DNA of 64,000 bases from Streptosporangium violaceochromogenes. GTDB taxonomy: Bacteria > Actinomycetota > Actinomycetes > Streptosporangiales > Streptosporangiaceae. Location: positions 309,170-373,169 of the forward strand of contig NZ_BNBB01000002.1 in the NCBI RefSeq assembly GCF_014654615.1, written 5' to 3'. Numbering within the stretch: position 1 is the stretch's first letter; every line of letters begins with the position of its first letter. Below are positions 17,160-26,244 of this stretch, in pieces. A program made the position numbers and the translations under genes. The notes below the pieces were generated by a model. That model saw only the letters and a program-made list of their open reading frames with translations, was not told the DNA's origin and ran no database searches.

Positions 17160-17992
17160 TTCGATTCCTCGCACTCTGCTGTTGTGTTCCAGGCGTCCGT
17201 GACCGTCTCGGATACGCGGGTCTCAACAGTAATCCCCCGCGCGGCCGAAGCGGACGCCAGGCACCGGGCCGCGTCGGCCAGCCAGGGCCATTCCGTGGCC
17301 CAGTGGGCGGCGTCGATCAGGGCGGGGGCGCCGGGGTCCTCCACGAACTCGCTCGCCGGGTGGTGCCGCAGGTCGGCGGTGAGGAACACGTCCACCCCCG
17401 CGGCGCGCGCCGCGCCGAGAAGGGAGTCACCGGCTCCCCCGCTCACCGCGACGCGCCGGACCTTCCGGCCGGGGTCCCCGGCGACCCGCAGGCCGCCCGC
17501 CGTGGCGGGCAGGCCGCGCGCCGCCTGCCGGGCGAACGCGCTCAAGGGGAGCGGCTCGGGCAGGGAGCCGACGCGGCCGAGGCCGCGCCGGGGGTCGCCG
17601 GCCGCGGGCAGCAGGGGGGTGAGCGGGCCGGTCAGTCCCACGGCGCGGGCGAGCGCGTCGGAGACGCCGGGGTCGGCGACGTCGGCGTTGGTGTGGGCGG
17701 TGAAGAGCGCGACGTCGTTCTTGATCAGTGTGTGGATCAGGCGGCCCTTGGGGGTGGTGGCCGCGACGCTCGTGGTGCCCCGGAGGTAGAGGGGGTGGTG
17801 GGTGACGATCAGGCCGGCGCCCCAGGCGACGGCCTCGGCGGCGACGACCGCCGTGGGGTCCACCGCGAACAGGACCTTGCGCACCTCCGCGGCGGGATCT
17901 CCGCACACCAGTCCGACCGCGTCCCACGCCTCCGCCCACGCGGGATCGTAGATCGATTCGAGCTCTTCGACGATGTCGGCAAGGGTAGGCAC
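17156..17992 (-). CDS. Nif3-like dinuclear metal centre protein
   Basis: 278 residues from GTG 17992. The metal-binding segments of the Nif3/YbgI family are visible: VTHHPLYL near residue 65, FTAHTNAD near 98, and toward the C-terminus DLRHHPASEF and IDAAHWATEW, with His and Glu ligands. Family members form toroidal hexamers with two metals per subunit. Proposed roles include GTP cyclohydrolase-like activity or metallochaperone function, none well established. It heads the operon with the zinc-ribbon and RNase H/phosphatase genes (four-base overlaps) and is divergent from the M19 dipeptidase gene. Confidence 0.9.
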   Translation of the reverse strand: MPTLADIVEELESIYDPAWAEAWDAVGLVCGDPAAEVRKVLFAVDPTAVVAAEAVAWGAGLIVTHHPLYLRGTTSVAATTPKGRLIHTLIKNDVALFTAHTNADVADPGVSDALARAVGLTGPLTPLLPAAGDPRRGLGRVGSLPEPLPLSAFARQAARGLPATAGGLRVAGDPGRKVRRVAVSGGAGDSLLGAARAAGVDVFLTADLRHHPASEFVEDPGAPALIDAAHWATEWPWLADAARCLASASAARGITVETRVSETVTDAWNTTAECEESK

Positions 17993-18070
17993 CTGCGCAG
18001 ACTACCGGCCCGGCCGGCGTCGGACGGGAGCGGAGGGGGAATCACCCGGTGCGAGCCGGCGCCCGGGCCG

Positions 18071-18113
18071 GGGCACGCGCCACGGGTACCCGGCCCGGGG
18101 CACGCGCCACGGG
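18071..18113. repeat. Direct repeat of GGGCACGCGCCACGGG
   Basis: Perfect 16-base copies at 18071-18086 and 18098-18113 (27-base period), embedded in GGCCCGGG-rich DNA. It lies in the 220-base gap between the divergent Nif3 and dipeptidase genes, so it could be a regulatory site or simple duplication. Confidence 0.7.
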
Positions 18114-18215
18114 GCCCGCTGTGGAAAAGCCCCGCGGTCACGTGCTCCGAAGTGCCGATAGCGTCATGGCGGACGGCCGTACCAGCCGCACGTCACCGCG
18201 AGAAAGGGTCCGCCC

Positions 18216-19253
18216 GTGTCCGTCGATCTCCACCGCGACGCCGTGGTCGCCGACACCCACAACGACCTGCTCATGGCGGTCGCGGCCCGGCCCCCGCGGC
18301 GATGGGCGTCGTTCTTCCGCGAACGCTGGCTGCCCCAGCTCCGCGAGGGCGGGGTGAACCTGCAGGTGCTGCCGGTCTTCGTGGACGACGCGCACCGGCC
18401 GGAGGGGGCGCTGCGGCAGACCCTGCGCATGATCGAGTGCGCGCACACGCTGGCCGAGGGCAATCCGGACGAGGTACGGCTCTGCGTGGACGGTGCCCAG
18501 GTCGACGAGACCGTCGCCGCCGGAGGGATCGCCCTGGTACTGGCGCTGGAGAGCGCCCCCGGCCTGGACGCGAACATCGAGCTGCTGCCCACGCTGCACC
18601 GGCTGGGCGTGCGGATCGCCTCGATCGCGCACTGGGGCCGTACGGCTCTCGCGGACGGCAGCGGCGAGGAGGCCACCGGCAGCCGGCTCACCGCGGCGGG
18701 GGTGGAGGCGGTCCGGGAGATGGAGCGCCTGGGCATGATCTTCGACATCTCGCACCTGAGCGCCTCGGGCGTGGCCCACGTGCTGGAACTGGCGACCCGG
18801 CCGGTCATGGCGACCCACTCCGCCGCCCGCGCCCTGCGCGACCACCACCGCAACCTCACCGACGATCAGATCCGGGCCGTCGCCGCCGGCGGCGGGGTGG
18901 TCTGCGTGAACTTCCTGCCGGCCTTCCTCGCCGACGATCCGTCCGACCACACGGTGGACCGCCTGGTGGACCACATCGAGCACGCGGTGGGCGTCGGCGG
19001 GATCGACCACGTGGGTCTCGGCCCGGACTTCGTCCGCGAGGTCATGCACGACGTCACCCCGCCCTGTTGTGAGGCGTTCGGCTTCACCGGCCTGGACGTC
19101 ATGGCGGCGATCCCGGGGCTCGCCGGCCCCTCCGGGCTGCCGCTGGTCACAGAGGCGCTGCTCAAGCACGGTTTCGCCGACGAGGAGATCGTCAAGATCC
19201 TCGGCGGGAACGTCCTGCGCCTGTTCCGCGCCGAGCTGGGGAGGCCCGCGTGA
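18216..19253 (+). CDS. Membrane (renal-type) dipeptidase, peptidase M19
   Basis: 345 residues from GTG 18216, preceded by GAGAAAGGG. The amidohydrolase-fold metal sites are visible: THND (His-x-Asp) near residue 16, the bridging Glu in LALESAPG near 115, His in DISHLSASG and THSAARAL near 180-210, and DHVGLGPDF near 265. M19 enzymes hydrolyse dipeptides, often with a D-residue at the C-terminal position, using two zinc ions. No signal peptide is seen, so it is cytosolic despite the family name. It overlaps the next gene by four bases and heads a three-gene operon for peptide or amino-acid derivative catabolism. Confidence 0.9.
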   Translation: MSVDLHRDAVVADTHNDLLMAVAARPPRRWASFFRERWLPQLREGGVNLQVLPVFVDDAHRPEGALRQTLRMIECAHTLAEGNPDEVRLCVDGAQVDETVAAGGIALVLALESAPGLDANIELLPTLHRLGVRIASIAHWGRTALADGSGEEATGSRLTAAGVEAVREMERLGMIFDISHLSASGVAHVLELATRPVMATHSAARALRDHHRNLTDDQIRAVAAGGGVVCVNFLPAFLADDPSDHTVDRLVDHIEHAVGVGGIDHVGLGPDFVREVMHDVTPPCCEAFGFTGLDVMAAIPGLAGPSGLPLVTEALLKHGFADEEIVKILGGNVLRLFRAELGRPA

Positions 19254-20425
19254 GGCTCGACCGGATGCTCGGCGACCTGGAGGAGCTCGTCACCTGCGAG
19301 TCCTTCTCCGCCGATCACGCGGCGGTGGCGCGCAGCGCCGGGGTGGTGGCCGAGCAGGGCCTCAGGAGGCTCGGCGCGCGGCCGGAGACGATCGTGGCCG
19401 GCGGGGTCACCCACGTACGGTGGACCTTCGGCACCCCTCGCGTCCTGCTGGTGGGTCATCACGACACCGTCTGGCCGGTCGGGACGCTGCGCGAGCACCC
19501 CTGGTCGCTGGTGGACGGGATCGCCCGGGGTCCCGGCGTGTTCGACATGAAGGCGGGGCTGGTGCAGATGTTCCACGCGCTGGCCGCCCTGCCGTCGCCG
19601 GAGGGGGTCCGCCTGCTGGTCACCGGTGACGAGGAGGTCGGGTCACGGTCCTCACGGGCGCTGATCGAGGAGTCGGCCCGGGGGTGCGCGGCGGCGTTCG
19701 TGCTGGAGGCGAGCGCCGACGGCGGGGCGCTCAAGATCGCACGCAAGGGCACCTCCGACTACAGGGTCACCGTGCGCGGCAGGGCCGCCCACGCCGGTCT
19801 GGAGCCTTGGAAGGGGGCCAACGCCGGTGTCGAGCTGGCCCACCAGATCCTCGCGCTCGGGGCCATGGGTGATGGGGAGACCACGGTCACCCCGACCGTG
19901 CTGTCGGGCGGGACCACGGTCAACACGGTGCCCGAGCTGGCGAGCGTGGCCGTGGACGTCAGGGTTCCGAGCCTGTCCGAGCAGAGGCGGGTGGACGGGC
20001 TGGTGCGGGGGCTCGTTCCCCGGCTGGACGGGACCCGCCTGGAGATCACCGGGGGGCCGAACCGCCCCCCGATGGAGGAGGGCTCCTCGGCGCGTCTTTT
20101 CGCGCTGGCCCGCCGGGTCGCGGGCGAACTGGGCCTCGGGCCCCTGCGGGGCGTGGCCGTGGGAGGGGCCTCGGACGGCAACCTCACCGCGGGCGCCGGC
20201 TGCCCCACTCTCGACGGGCTGGGCGCGGTGGGCGGCGGTGCGCACGCGGCGCACGAGCACGTGGTCGTCGCGGAGATGCCGGGCAGGGCGAGGCTGCTGA
20301 CCGGGCTGATCGGCGCGGTGCTGGCGGAGGGGCCCGGGACCGCGCCGGCGGTGGCCCCCACCCGGGAGAGTCCGTCCAAGCAGCCTGCCGGAAGGAGACG
20401 CGGCCCGCGCCGCACGACACCATGA
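19250..20425 (+). CDS. M20 family metallopeptidase (carboxypeptidase G2/ArgE-like)
   Basis: 391 residues from GTG, overlapping the M19 stop. M20 signatures are in order: VGHHDTVWP (first metal His and Asp) near residue 68, FDMKAGLVQM (bridging Asp) near 98, TGDEEVGS (catalytic Glu and metal Glu) near 125, and a dimerisation lid domain between. The expected late metal His lies in AHEHVVV. Enzymes of this group deacylate N-acyl amino acids or cleave C-terminal residues such as glutamate. The last ~30 residues are Pro/Arg-rich and variable, and overlap the next gene's ATG (ATGA). Next to an N-acylamino acid racemase, an N-acyl/N-succinyl amino acid hydrolase is the attractive reading. Confidence 0.9.
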   Translation: MRLDRMLGDLEELVTCESFSADHAAVARSAGVVAEQGLRRLGARPETIVAGGVTHVRWTFGTPRVLLVGHHDTVWPVGTLREHPWSLVDGIARGPGVFDMKAGLVQMFHALAALPSPEGVRLLVTGDEEVGSRSSRALIEESARGCAAAFVLEASADGGALKIARKGTSDYRVTVRGRAAHAGLEPWKGANAGVELAHQILALGAMGDGETTVTPTVLSGGTTVNTVPELASVAVDVRVPSLSEQRRVDGLVRGLVPRLDGTRLEITGGPNRPPMEEGSSARLFALARRVAGELGLGPLRGVAVGGASDGNLTAGAGCPTLDGLGAVGGGAHAAHEHVVVAEMPGRARLLTGLIGAVLAEGPGTAPAVAPTRESPSKQPAGRRRGPRRTTP

Positions 20426-21522
20426 AGATCACTGGAATCGAACTGCGGCGGATCGCGATGCCCCTGGTCACGCCGTTCCGCACCTCGTTCGGCGTCGAGA
20501 CCGAGCGCGACGTCCTGCTGGTGCGTGTCGTCACCCCCGACGCCGAGGGCTGGGCCGAGTGCGTGGCGATGTCCGAACCGCTCTACTCCCCCGAATACGT
20601 GGACGGGGCCGCCGACGTGCTGCGGCGCTTCCTCATCCCGGCCCTGCCCGCCTGCCCCGACGTCCACGCCGTCGGCCGGGCCCTGCGCCCCTTCAAGGGA
20701 CACCGGATGGCCAAGGCCGCCCTGGAGACCGCCGTGCTGGACGCCCGGCTGCGCGTCGCCGGCCAGTCCCTGGCCGCCTTCCTGGGCGCCGACGCCGACA
20801 GGGTGCCCTGCGGGGTGTCGGTCGGCATCATGGGCTCCGTCCCCGACCTCCTCGACGCGGTCGAGGGCTACGTCGCCGAGGGCTACCGGCGCGTCAAGCT
20901 GAAGATCGAGCCCGGCTGGGATCTGGCGCCGGTGCGCGCGGTGCGCGAGCGCTTCGGCGAGGACCTGCTCCTGCAGGTGGACGCCAACGCCGCCTACACC
21001 CTGGCCGACGCCTCGCACCTGGCCAGGCTCGACGCCTACGGCCTGCTGCTCATCGAACAGCCCCTGGCCCACGACGACATGGTCCAGCACGCCCGGCTCG
21101 CCACCAGGATCACCACCCCGATCTGCCTGGACGAATCCATCGAGTCCGCCGAGCACGCCGCCGCCGCGATCGGCCTGGGCGCCTGCTCGGTCATCAACGT
21201 CAAACCCGGCCGGGTCGGCGGCTATCTGGAGTCCCGCCGCATCCACGACCTGGCCCGCGCAAGCGGCCTGGCCGTGTGGTGCGGCGGCATGCTGGAGACC
21301 GGCATCGGCCGCGCCGCCAATCTCGCGCTGGCCGCGCTGCCCGGCTTCACCCTGCCCGGCGACACCTCGGGCTCGCACCGCTACTACGCCACCGACATCA
21401 CCCCGCCCTTCGTCCTCCAGGACGGCCATCTGCCGGTGCCCACCGGTCCCGGCATCGGTGTGGACCCCGTCGCGGACGTTCTCGACGCCGTCACCGTCTC
21501 CACCGAGTGGATCACCGTCTGA
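20422..21522 (+). CDS. Enolase-superfamily N-acylamino acid racemase / o-succinylbenzoate synthase-like
   Basis: 366 residues. The muconate-lactonising/OSBS subgroup fingerprint is clear: MPLVTPFRTSFG at the N-terminus (20s loop), RVKLKIEPG with the KxK catalytic pair near 155-160, metal ligands Asp in LQVDANAAYT, Glu in LLIEQPL and Asp in CLDESI, and the opposing Lys in INVKPGRVGG. GMLETGIGRAANLALAAL completes the barrel. Family members catalyse OSB synthesis for menaquinone, N-succinylamino acid racemisation, or both. No men genes are nearby, whereas an M20 hydrolase and an M19 dipeptidase overlap in the same operon, so racemisation in D-amino acid or peptide salvage is favoured. Confidence 0.9.
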   Translation: MKITGIELRRIAMPLVTPFRTSFGVETERDVLLVRVVTPDAEGWAECVAMSEPLYSPEYVDGAADVLRRFLIPALPACPDVHAVGRALRPFKGHRMAKAALETAVLDARLRVAGQSLAAFLGADADRVPCGVSVGIMGSVPDLLDAVEGYVAEGYRRVKLKIEPGWDLAPVRAVRERFGEDLLLQVDANAAYTLADASHLARLDAYGLLLIEQPLAHDDMVQHARLATRITTPICLDESIESAEHAAAAIGLGACSVINVKPGRVGGYLESRRIHDLARASGLAVWCGGMLETGIGRAANLALAALPGFTLPGDTSGSHRYYATDITPPFVLQDGHLPVPTGPGIGVDPVADVLDAVTVSTEWITV

Positions 21523-21690
21523 CCTGCGCGGGGCGCGGCGGGCGGGCCCCGCCGGAGAGCCGGACGCCGGACACGGGAGGCGACAGGGGAATAGGACGGT
21601 AACGCGACTTTTGTCCATTCTTGGCGGTGAACGACAAGGAAACGGCAACTAGTCCGTCGAGGGGGACCGTCCGATCGCGGGGAGGCTGCC

Positions 21691-23034
21691 GTGCTCACCC
21701 AGCGCACGTGGTCCGTCCGGACCCGGTTGACGTTGATCGCCGTCGCCGTCGCCGTACTGGCGGGCCTCGTCCTCACCGTCGCCGCGACACTCTCCCTGTA
21801 CAGCCTGGCCGACGTCTACCAGGCCCGGCAGACCGGCGACGTCGTCCTGAAGACCATCGAGCTGACCGTGCACGGGAACCCGCCCGCCGAGCTGCGCGAG
21901 GAGTCCCTCGTCGGCATCCAGGTCCTGGACCCGGCCGGCCGGGTCGTCTCGTCGACCCCCGGCCTGCGCGGCGCCCCGCGCATGGCGGAGTTCACCCCTC
22001 CCCCCGGGAGCGTCCGCTCCTCCATGGAGACCTGCTCCATCCCCCGCTTCTCCGGCAGGTGCGTGGTCGTGGTGGCCTTCCGGATCCACCGTCCCGACGG
22101 CGACTGGATCATCTACTCCGCCGCCGACGTCGTCCCCTGGTACGTCCATCCGGGCCTGTTCACCGTCATCGTCGGCACCTACCTGCTGCTGGTGGTCCTG
22201 GCGGGGCTGGGCGTCTACCACACCGCGACCCGGGTGCTCGCCCCGGTGAACGCGATCAGGGACGAGCTGGCCGAGATCACCGCGACCGACCTGGGCCGCC
22301 GGGTGCCGGTGCCTCCGGCGTGGGACGAGATCCGGCGCCTCGCCCTGACCATCAACGCGACCCTCGACCGGCTGGAGGCGGCGGTGGAACAGCAGCGCAG
22401 GTTCGCCTCCGACGCCTCCCACGACCTGCGCAGCCCGCTCACCGCCATGCGCGCCCAGGTGGAGGAGGCGCTGCACTACCCCCAGGACACCGACTGGAAG
22501 GGCAAGGCACGCGAGATGCTGACCAGCCTCGACCGGCTCCAGGCGATCGTCTCCGACCTGCTGATGCTGGCCCGGCTCGACTCCGGCGCCCCGGCCGCGC
22601 GCGGGCCGGTCGACCTGCGCGACCTGTGCGAGGAGGAGCTGGGACGCCGCAGGCGCCGGGTCGAGGTGGTCCGCGAGCTGGAGCCCGGCGTCACGGTGGC
22701 CGGCAACCGGCTCCAGCTGACGCGGCTGCTGACCAACCTGCTGGACAACGCCGAGCGGCACGCGGCCTCCCGGATCACGGTGAGCCTGGCCGCGCGGGAG
22801 GGCACCGCCGTTCTGGAGGTGCTCGACGACGGCGCGGGGATCGCCCGCGACCAACGGGAGGTGGTCTTCCACCGGTTCGCCCGGCTGGACGCCTCGCGTA
22901 ACCGGGACGCCGGCGGCACCGGCCTGGGGCTGCCCATCGCCAGGGAGATCGCCCAGGCGCACGGAGGAACCCTGACACTGGAGGACAGCGCCCAAGGTGC
23001 GCGTTTCGTTCTGCGTCTCCCCCTCAACCGCTAG
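21691..23034 (+). CDS. Sensor histidine kinase with HAMP domain, no adjacent response regulator
   Basis: 447 residues. TM1 is at ~13-38, an extracytoplasmic sensor of ~110 residues follows, and TM2 is at ~160-182. A HAMP domain spans ~183-235 (RVLAPVNAIRDELAEI). The kinase core has the H box ASDASHDLRSPLTAM, N box LLTNLLDNAERHA, G1 VLDDGAGIA, F box FHRFARLD and G2 GGTGLGLPIA. Two Cys residues in the sensor loop (ETCSIPRFSGRCVVVV) could form a disulfide. It begins at GTG 21691 after GGGGAGG and ends 10 bases before a TetR regulator gene, with no response regulator on either side. Confidence 0.92.
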   Translation: MLTQRTWSVRTRLTLIAVAVAVLAGLVLTVAATLSLYSLADVYQARQTGDVVLKTIELTVHGNPPAELREESLVGIQVLDPAGRVVSSTPGLRGAPRMAEFTPPPGSVRSSMETCSIPRFSGRCVVVVAFRIHRPDGDWIIYSAADVVPWYVHPGLFTVIVGTYLLLVVLAGLGVYHTATRVLAPVNAIRDELAEITATDLGRRVPVPPAWDEIRRLALTINATLDRLEAAVEQQRRFASDASHDLRSPLTAMRAQVEEALHYPQDTDWKGKAREMLTSLDRLQAIVSDLLMLARLDSGAPAARGPVDLRDLCEEELGRRRRRVEVVRELEPGVTVAGNRLQLTRLLTNLLDNAERHAASRITVSLAAREGTAVLEVLDDGAGIARDQREVVFHRFARLDASRNRDAGGTGLGLPIAREIAQAHGGTLTLEDSAQGARFVLRLPLNR

Positions 23035-23043
23035 GGTTCCCCT

Positions 23044-23646
23044 GTGGCACGGGGATTTGGCCGACTACGTCGCGAGGATCTGCTCCGGACCGCCTGCGAC
23101 GTCATAGCGACCCGGGGTTTCGGGCACACGCGGACGGCGGACATCGCTCAGGCCGCCGGCGTCAGCCAGGCACTGCTGTTCTACCACTTCGAGAGCAAGG
23201 AGAAACTGTTCGCGCAGGCGTTCGCCTACGCGGTCCAGCGGGATCTGGAGGCGCTCACGAGGCTGGAGAGCTCCGGCGGCTCCCCGGTGGAGCGGCTGCG
23301 GACCCTGCTGAGGGCCTACTCCCCGACCGGCACCTCCAAGGGGTGGGCCCTGTGGATCGACGCCTGGGCCGAGTCGATGCGCAACGTCGAGCTGGAGGCG
23401 ATGTCCCGCGGGATCGACCTGCGCTGGCGGCAGGCGCTGCGCGCGATCCTCACCGAGGGGACCGAGAACGGGGCCTTCGCCTGCGCCGACCCCGAGGGCG
23501 CCGCCTGGCGGATCCTCTCGCTCATCGACGGCCTGTCCACCCAGGCGACCGTGCACCGGCGCATGCTCCCCCGGGCCCGCCTCGCCGAACTCGTCCGCAC
23601 GGCTACCGCGACGGAAGTGGGTCTCGCTCCGGACGCGCTGCGCTGA
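23044..23646 (+). CDS. TetR family transcriptional regulator
   Basis: 200 residues from GTG 23044. The N-terminal helix-turn-helix is classic: DVIATRGFGHTRTADIAQAAG, then VSQALLFYHFESKEKLF (residues ~15-55). The C-terminal ligand/dimer domain resembles the BetI-like group (WALWIDAWAESMRNVELEAM, DPEGAAWRILSLIDGLSTQ). It is 10 bases behind the histidine kinase gene, likely co-transcribed, and its 3' end overlaps the convergent EamA transporter gene by 44 bases. TetR repressors often control a nearby transporter, so the EamA gene is one candidate target; this is inference. Confidence 0.9.
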   Translation: MARGFGRLRREDLLRTACDVIATRGFGHTRTADIAQAAGVSQALLFYHFESKEKLFAQAFAYAVQRDLEALTRLESSGGSPVERLRTLLRAYSPTGTSKGWALWIDAWAESMRNVELEAMSRGIDLRWRQALRAILTEGTENGAFACADPEGAAWRILSLIDGLSTQATVHRRMLPRARLAELVRTATATEVGLAPDALR

Positions 23647-24526
23647 GCGCCCGCTTCGGCAGCACGGCCAGCAGTATGGCCAGGGCGGTCAGCCCCCCGC
23701 CCAGGATGACCGTCCAGGTGAGCCGCTCGCCGTAGGCCGCGATGGCAAGGGCGGTGACCCACAGCGGCTGGCCCGACAGGATGACCGCGGCCGACGTCGG
23801 CGGCACGTGGAGCTGGCCGAAGGACCGGGCCAGGAACCCCAGGGCGCAGGCCACGAGCGACAGGTGGGCGAGGATGCCCCAGTCTCCCGGCGTCCGGGGC
23901 AGGGTGAGCCCCTCCGGGAGGGCGAGGAGGCCGGTCATGAGGGCGATGACGCCGAGCTGGATCACCGTGATCGCGTAGGCGCCGCTCCGCGCCCCGGCGA
24001 AGCCGCCGAGCGCCAGCGTGTGGCCCGCGTACAGCACCGCCGACAGCAGGGTGAGGCTCAGGGCGAGCGTGGGGACGCTCTCGCCCTCGACCCCTCGGAG
24101 CAGCGTGAAGACCGCCATCCCGGCCGTCGACAGCCCCACGGCGACCCAGGTGCGCGCCGAGACGGCGGTACGGGCCAGGATCAGCCCGAGAACCGGGGTG
24201 ATCACCACGTAGGAGCCGACCGTGAACCCCGAGATCGACGAGGGCAGGTCGCGCAGGGCGACCGCCTGGGTCGTCTGCCCCACGCCGAACAGCACGCCCA
24301 GCAGGACGCCGGCCGGCCAGACGCCCCGGGGCAGCCCCCTCAGGCACCGCGGGCGCAGCGCGAGGAGGAGCAGCGCCGAGACGGCGTACCGCTCGGTGAG
24401 CAGATCCGCGACGGGCATGCGGGTCGTGAGGTCTTTCATCAGCGGGAAGGCCGACCCCCAGGCGGCGCTGACGAACAACAGGAGTACGGCTCCCATCAGG
24501 GGTCGCGGAGCGGATACCGCTGCCAT
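23603..24526 (-). CDS. EamA/DMT family transporter
   Basis: 307 residues with ten predicted membrane helices in two EamA repeats; the first starts LLFVSAAWGSAFPLMKDL and the second TLLSAVLYAGHTLALGG. The Trp-Gly-Ser/Ala motif at the first helix and the conserved Pro-rich turns (TPVLGLILART) are typical. Members of this group export amino acids, metabolites or drugs. ATG at 24526 starts directly before the first helix. It converges on and overlaps the TetR gene by 44 bases, an arrangement that can cause mutual antisense effects. The substrate is not predictable. Confidence 0.9.
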   Translation of the reverse strand: MAAVSAPRPLMGAVLLLFVSAAWGSAFPLMKDLTTRMPVADLLTERYAVSALLLLALRPRCLRGLPRGVWPAGVLLGVLFGVGQTTQAVALRDLPSSISGFTVGSYVVITPVLGLILARTAVSARTWVAVGLSTAGMAVFTLLRGVEGESVPTLALSLTLLSAVLYAGHTLALGGFAGARSGAYAITVIQLGVIALMTGLLALPEGLTLPRTPGDWGILAHLSLVACALGFLARSFGQLHVPPTSAAVILSGQPLWVTALAIAAYGERLTWTVILGGGLTALAILLAVLPKRALSAARPERDPLPSR

Positions 24527-24731
24527 ACCGGAAGGATTCCACCGCGGAGCGCCACGCGGAGCGCGCGAAACGGCCGGGGGGTGGCCCGGCTACCACTCTG
24601 AGTGAAGGACGCCACACCGGCGTGAGGCGGCTCATACCCGTCCGCCTCCCCGCCGCCCTCCGGGCCCGTGGACCTCCCGCCGGAGCGGTGGTGTCGCGGG
24701 TCCCGCGAAGGGTGGCGGCGACCGGCCCCGG

Positions 24732-26003
24732 TCAGGGAACGGAGCGGATCCTGGTCACCAGCAGGGCCCCGAGGAGGGCCAGCGCGGCGGAGGTCAGGTA
24801 GAGGGCGGGGTAGCCGCCGGAGCCCGCCACGATGGGGCCGGCGATGACGGGGCCGAGGACCTGCGGGCCGGAGTTGGCGATGTTGATGACCCCGAGGTCC
24901 TTGGCGCGCCCCTCGGCGGCGGGCAGGACCTCGGTGACCAGCGCGTTGTCGACCGACAGGTAGACCCCGAAGCCCGCCCCGAGGATCACGGCGGCGGCGA
25001 TCGCCACCGGCCACCGCGGCCACAGGGCGAGCATGACCGCCGGCACCGCGCTGACCAGGCCGGAGACGGTGACCAGAAGCCTGCGCCGCCCGATCCGGTC
25101 GGAGACCACCCCGGCCGCGACGGTGGTGAGGACGACGGCCGCGGTGTAGACCAGGATGAGCACGAGCAGGCCGTCCTCGGCCCGCTGCCCGGGGAACAGC
25201 CGCTCGTAGCCGACCGCGTCGCCGAGGAAGTACAGCAGGTAGAGCGTGGCGACGGCGTTGCCGAGCTGCATCAGGAAACGGGTCAGCCAGGCCCAGAAGA
25301 AGTCGGGGTGGGCCCGGGGACTGATCCAGAAGCCTCTGAGGAACCCGCCGGGGCGGAAGGGCCGCCGGACGGTCAGGCGGGGGTCCGGGGTGGTGAGCAC
25401 GAAGGGGAGCACGCAGAGCGGGATCAGCACCGCTATCAGCAGATATCCGGACTCGGTGGTGGTGGTGACCACGGTGACCAGCACCACCGCGACCACCACC
25501 CCGAGCGACTGGGGAATGCCGACCCAGCCCGACACCTCGCCCCGCTGGGCGACCGGCACGTGGTCGGGCACCCCGGCGGTGAGGGAGGCCTGCATCGCGT
25601 TGAGCCCGGCCTGCACCAGGCACCAGCCGGTCACCATCCCGGTGATCGTGTCCTGCCACGCCAGGAAGACCATGGCCCCGGCGCCGACCAGCGCCCCGGC
25701 CAGGGACCACGGGTGCCGGCGCCCGAAACGGCTCGCGGTCCGGTCGGACAGGGCTCCGGCGACGGGGTTCCACAGCATCGCCACCGCCGCCCCCGCGCCG
25801 GTGACCAGGGCCAGCGCCGTTTCCTTGGTGCCCGGCGCGACCCGCGCGACCTGGGCGGGCAGCAGCACCTGGAGCGGTCCGAAATAGCCCATCCACAGCG
25901 CCAGGTTGGCGAGCGAGATGAGCGCCACCCAGCGCGGCCCCACCCTGCGGGTCGGCTCGGCCAGCTCCGGCGGGAGGCCGGACATCCGCTCGGCAGTGCT
26001 CAT
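24732..26003 (-). CDS. MFS transporter
   Basis: 423 residues with twelve predicted membrane segments. The MFS loop 2-3 motif reads GALSDRTASRFGRRHPW, and the equivalent in the second half is GVVSDRIGRRRLL. The N-terminal segment and the motif with RxGRRHPW resemble the glycoside/sucrose-type MFS branch (GPH or SLC45-like), which suggests a sugar or similar solute, but this is weak. ATG at 26003 was preferred to 26048 because the upstream 15 residues are Arg/Ser-rich and unlike the family. It stands alone; a 200-base gap separates it from the EamA gene. Confidence 0.85.
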   Translation of the reverse strand: MSTAERMSGLPPELAEPTRRVGPRWVALISLANLALWMGYFGPLQVLLPAQVARVAPGTKETALALVTGAGAAVAMLWNPVAGALSDRTASRFGRRHPWSLAGALVGAGAMVFLAWQDTITGMVTGWCLVQAGLNAMQASLTAGVPDHVPVAQRGEVSGWVGIPQSLGVVVAVVLVTVVTTTTESGYLLIAVLIPLCVLPFVLTTPDPRLTVRRPFRPGGFLRGFWISPRAHPDFFWAWLTRFLMQLGNAVATLYLLYFLGDAVGYERLFPGQRAEDGLLVLILVYTAAVVLTTVAAGVVSDRIGRRRLLVTVSGLVSAVPAVMLALWPRWPVAIAAAVILGAGFGVYLSVDNALVTEVLPAAEGRAKDLGVINIANSGPQVLGPVIAGPIVAGSGGYPALYLTSAALALLGALLVTRIRSVP

Positions 26004-26244
26004 GTGCCTCGTACTCCGTGCTCGCGACGTCGACCGGGCGCCCGACAAACGCGAGCCACGCTCGGATTCTATGCCGTTCCGGTCCGCGCGTAAACGCGCG
26101 GACCGGCGGCTCCCCAGGCCCCTCCACCGCGCACGCCCGCCGCGGAGCGTGTTCGCGATGGACGAACTCCCTCGATTCCCGCCGAAGCATGCGGTAATGG
26201 GAGCATGGCCAGGTCATGACAGCCCTAAAGGAAGGCCACGATCG

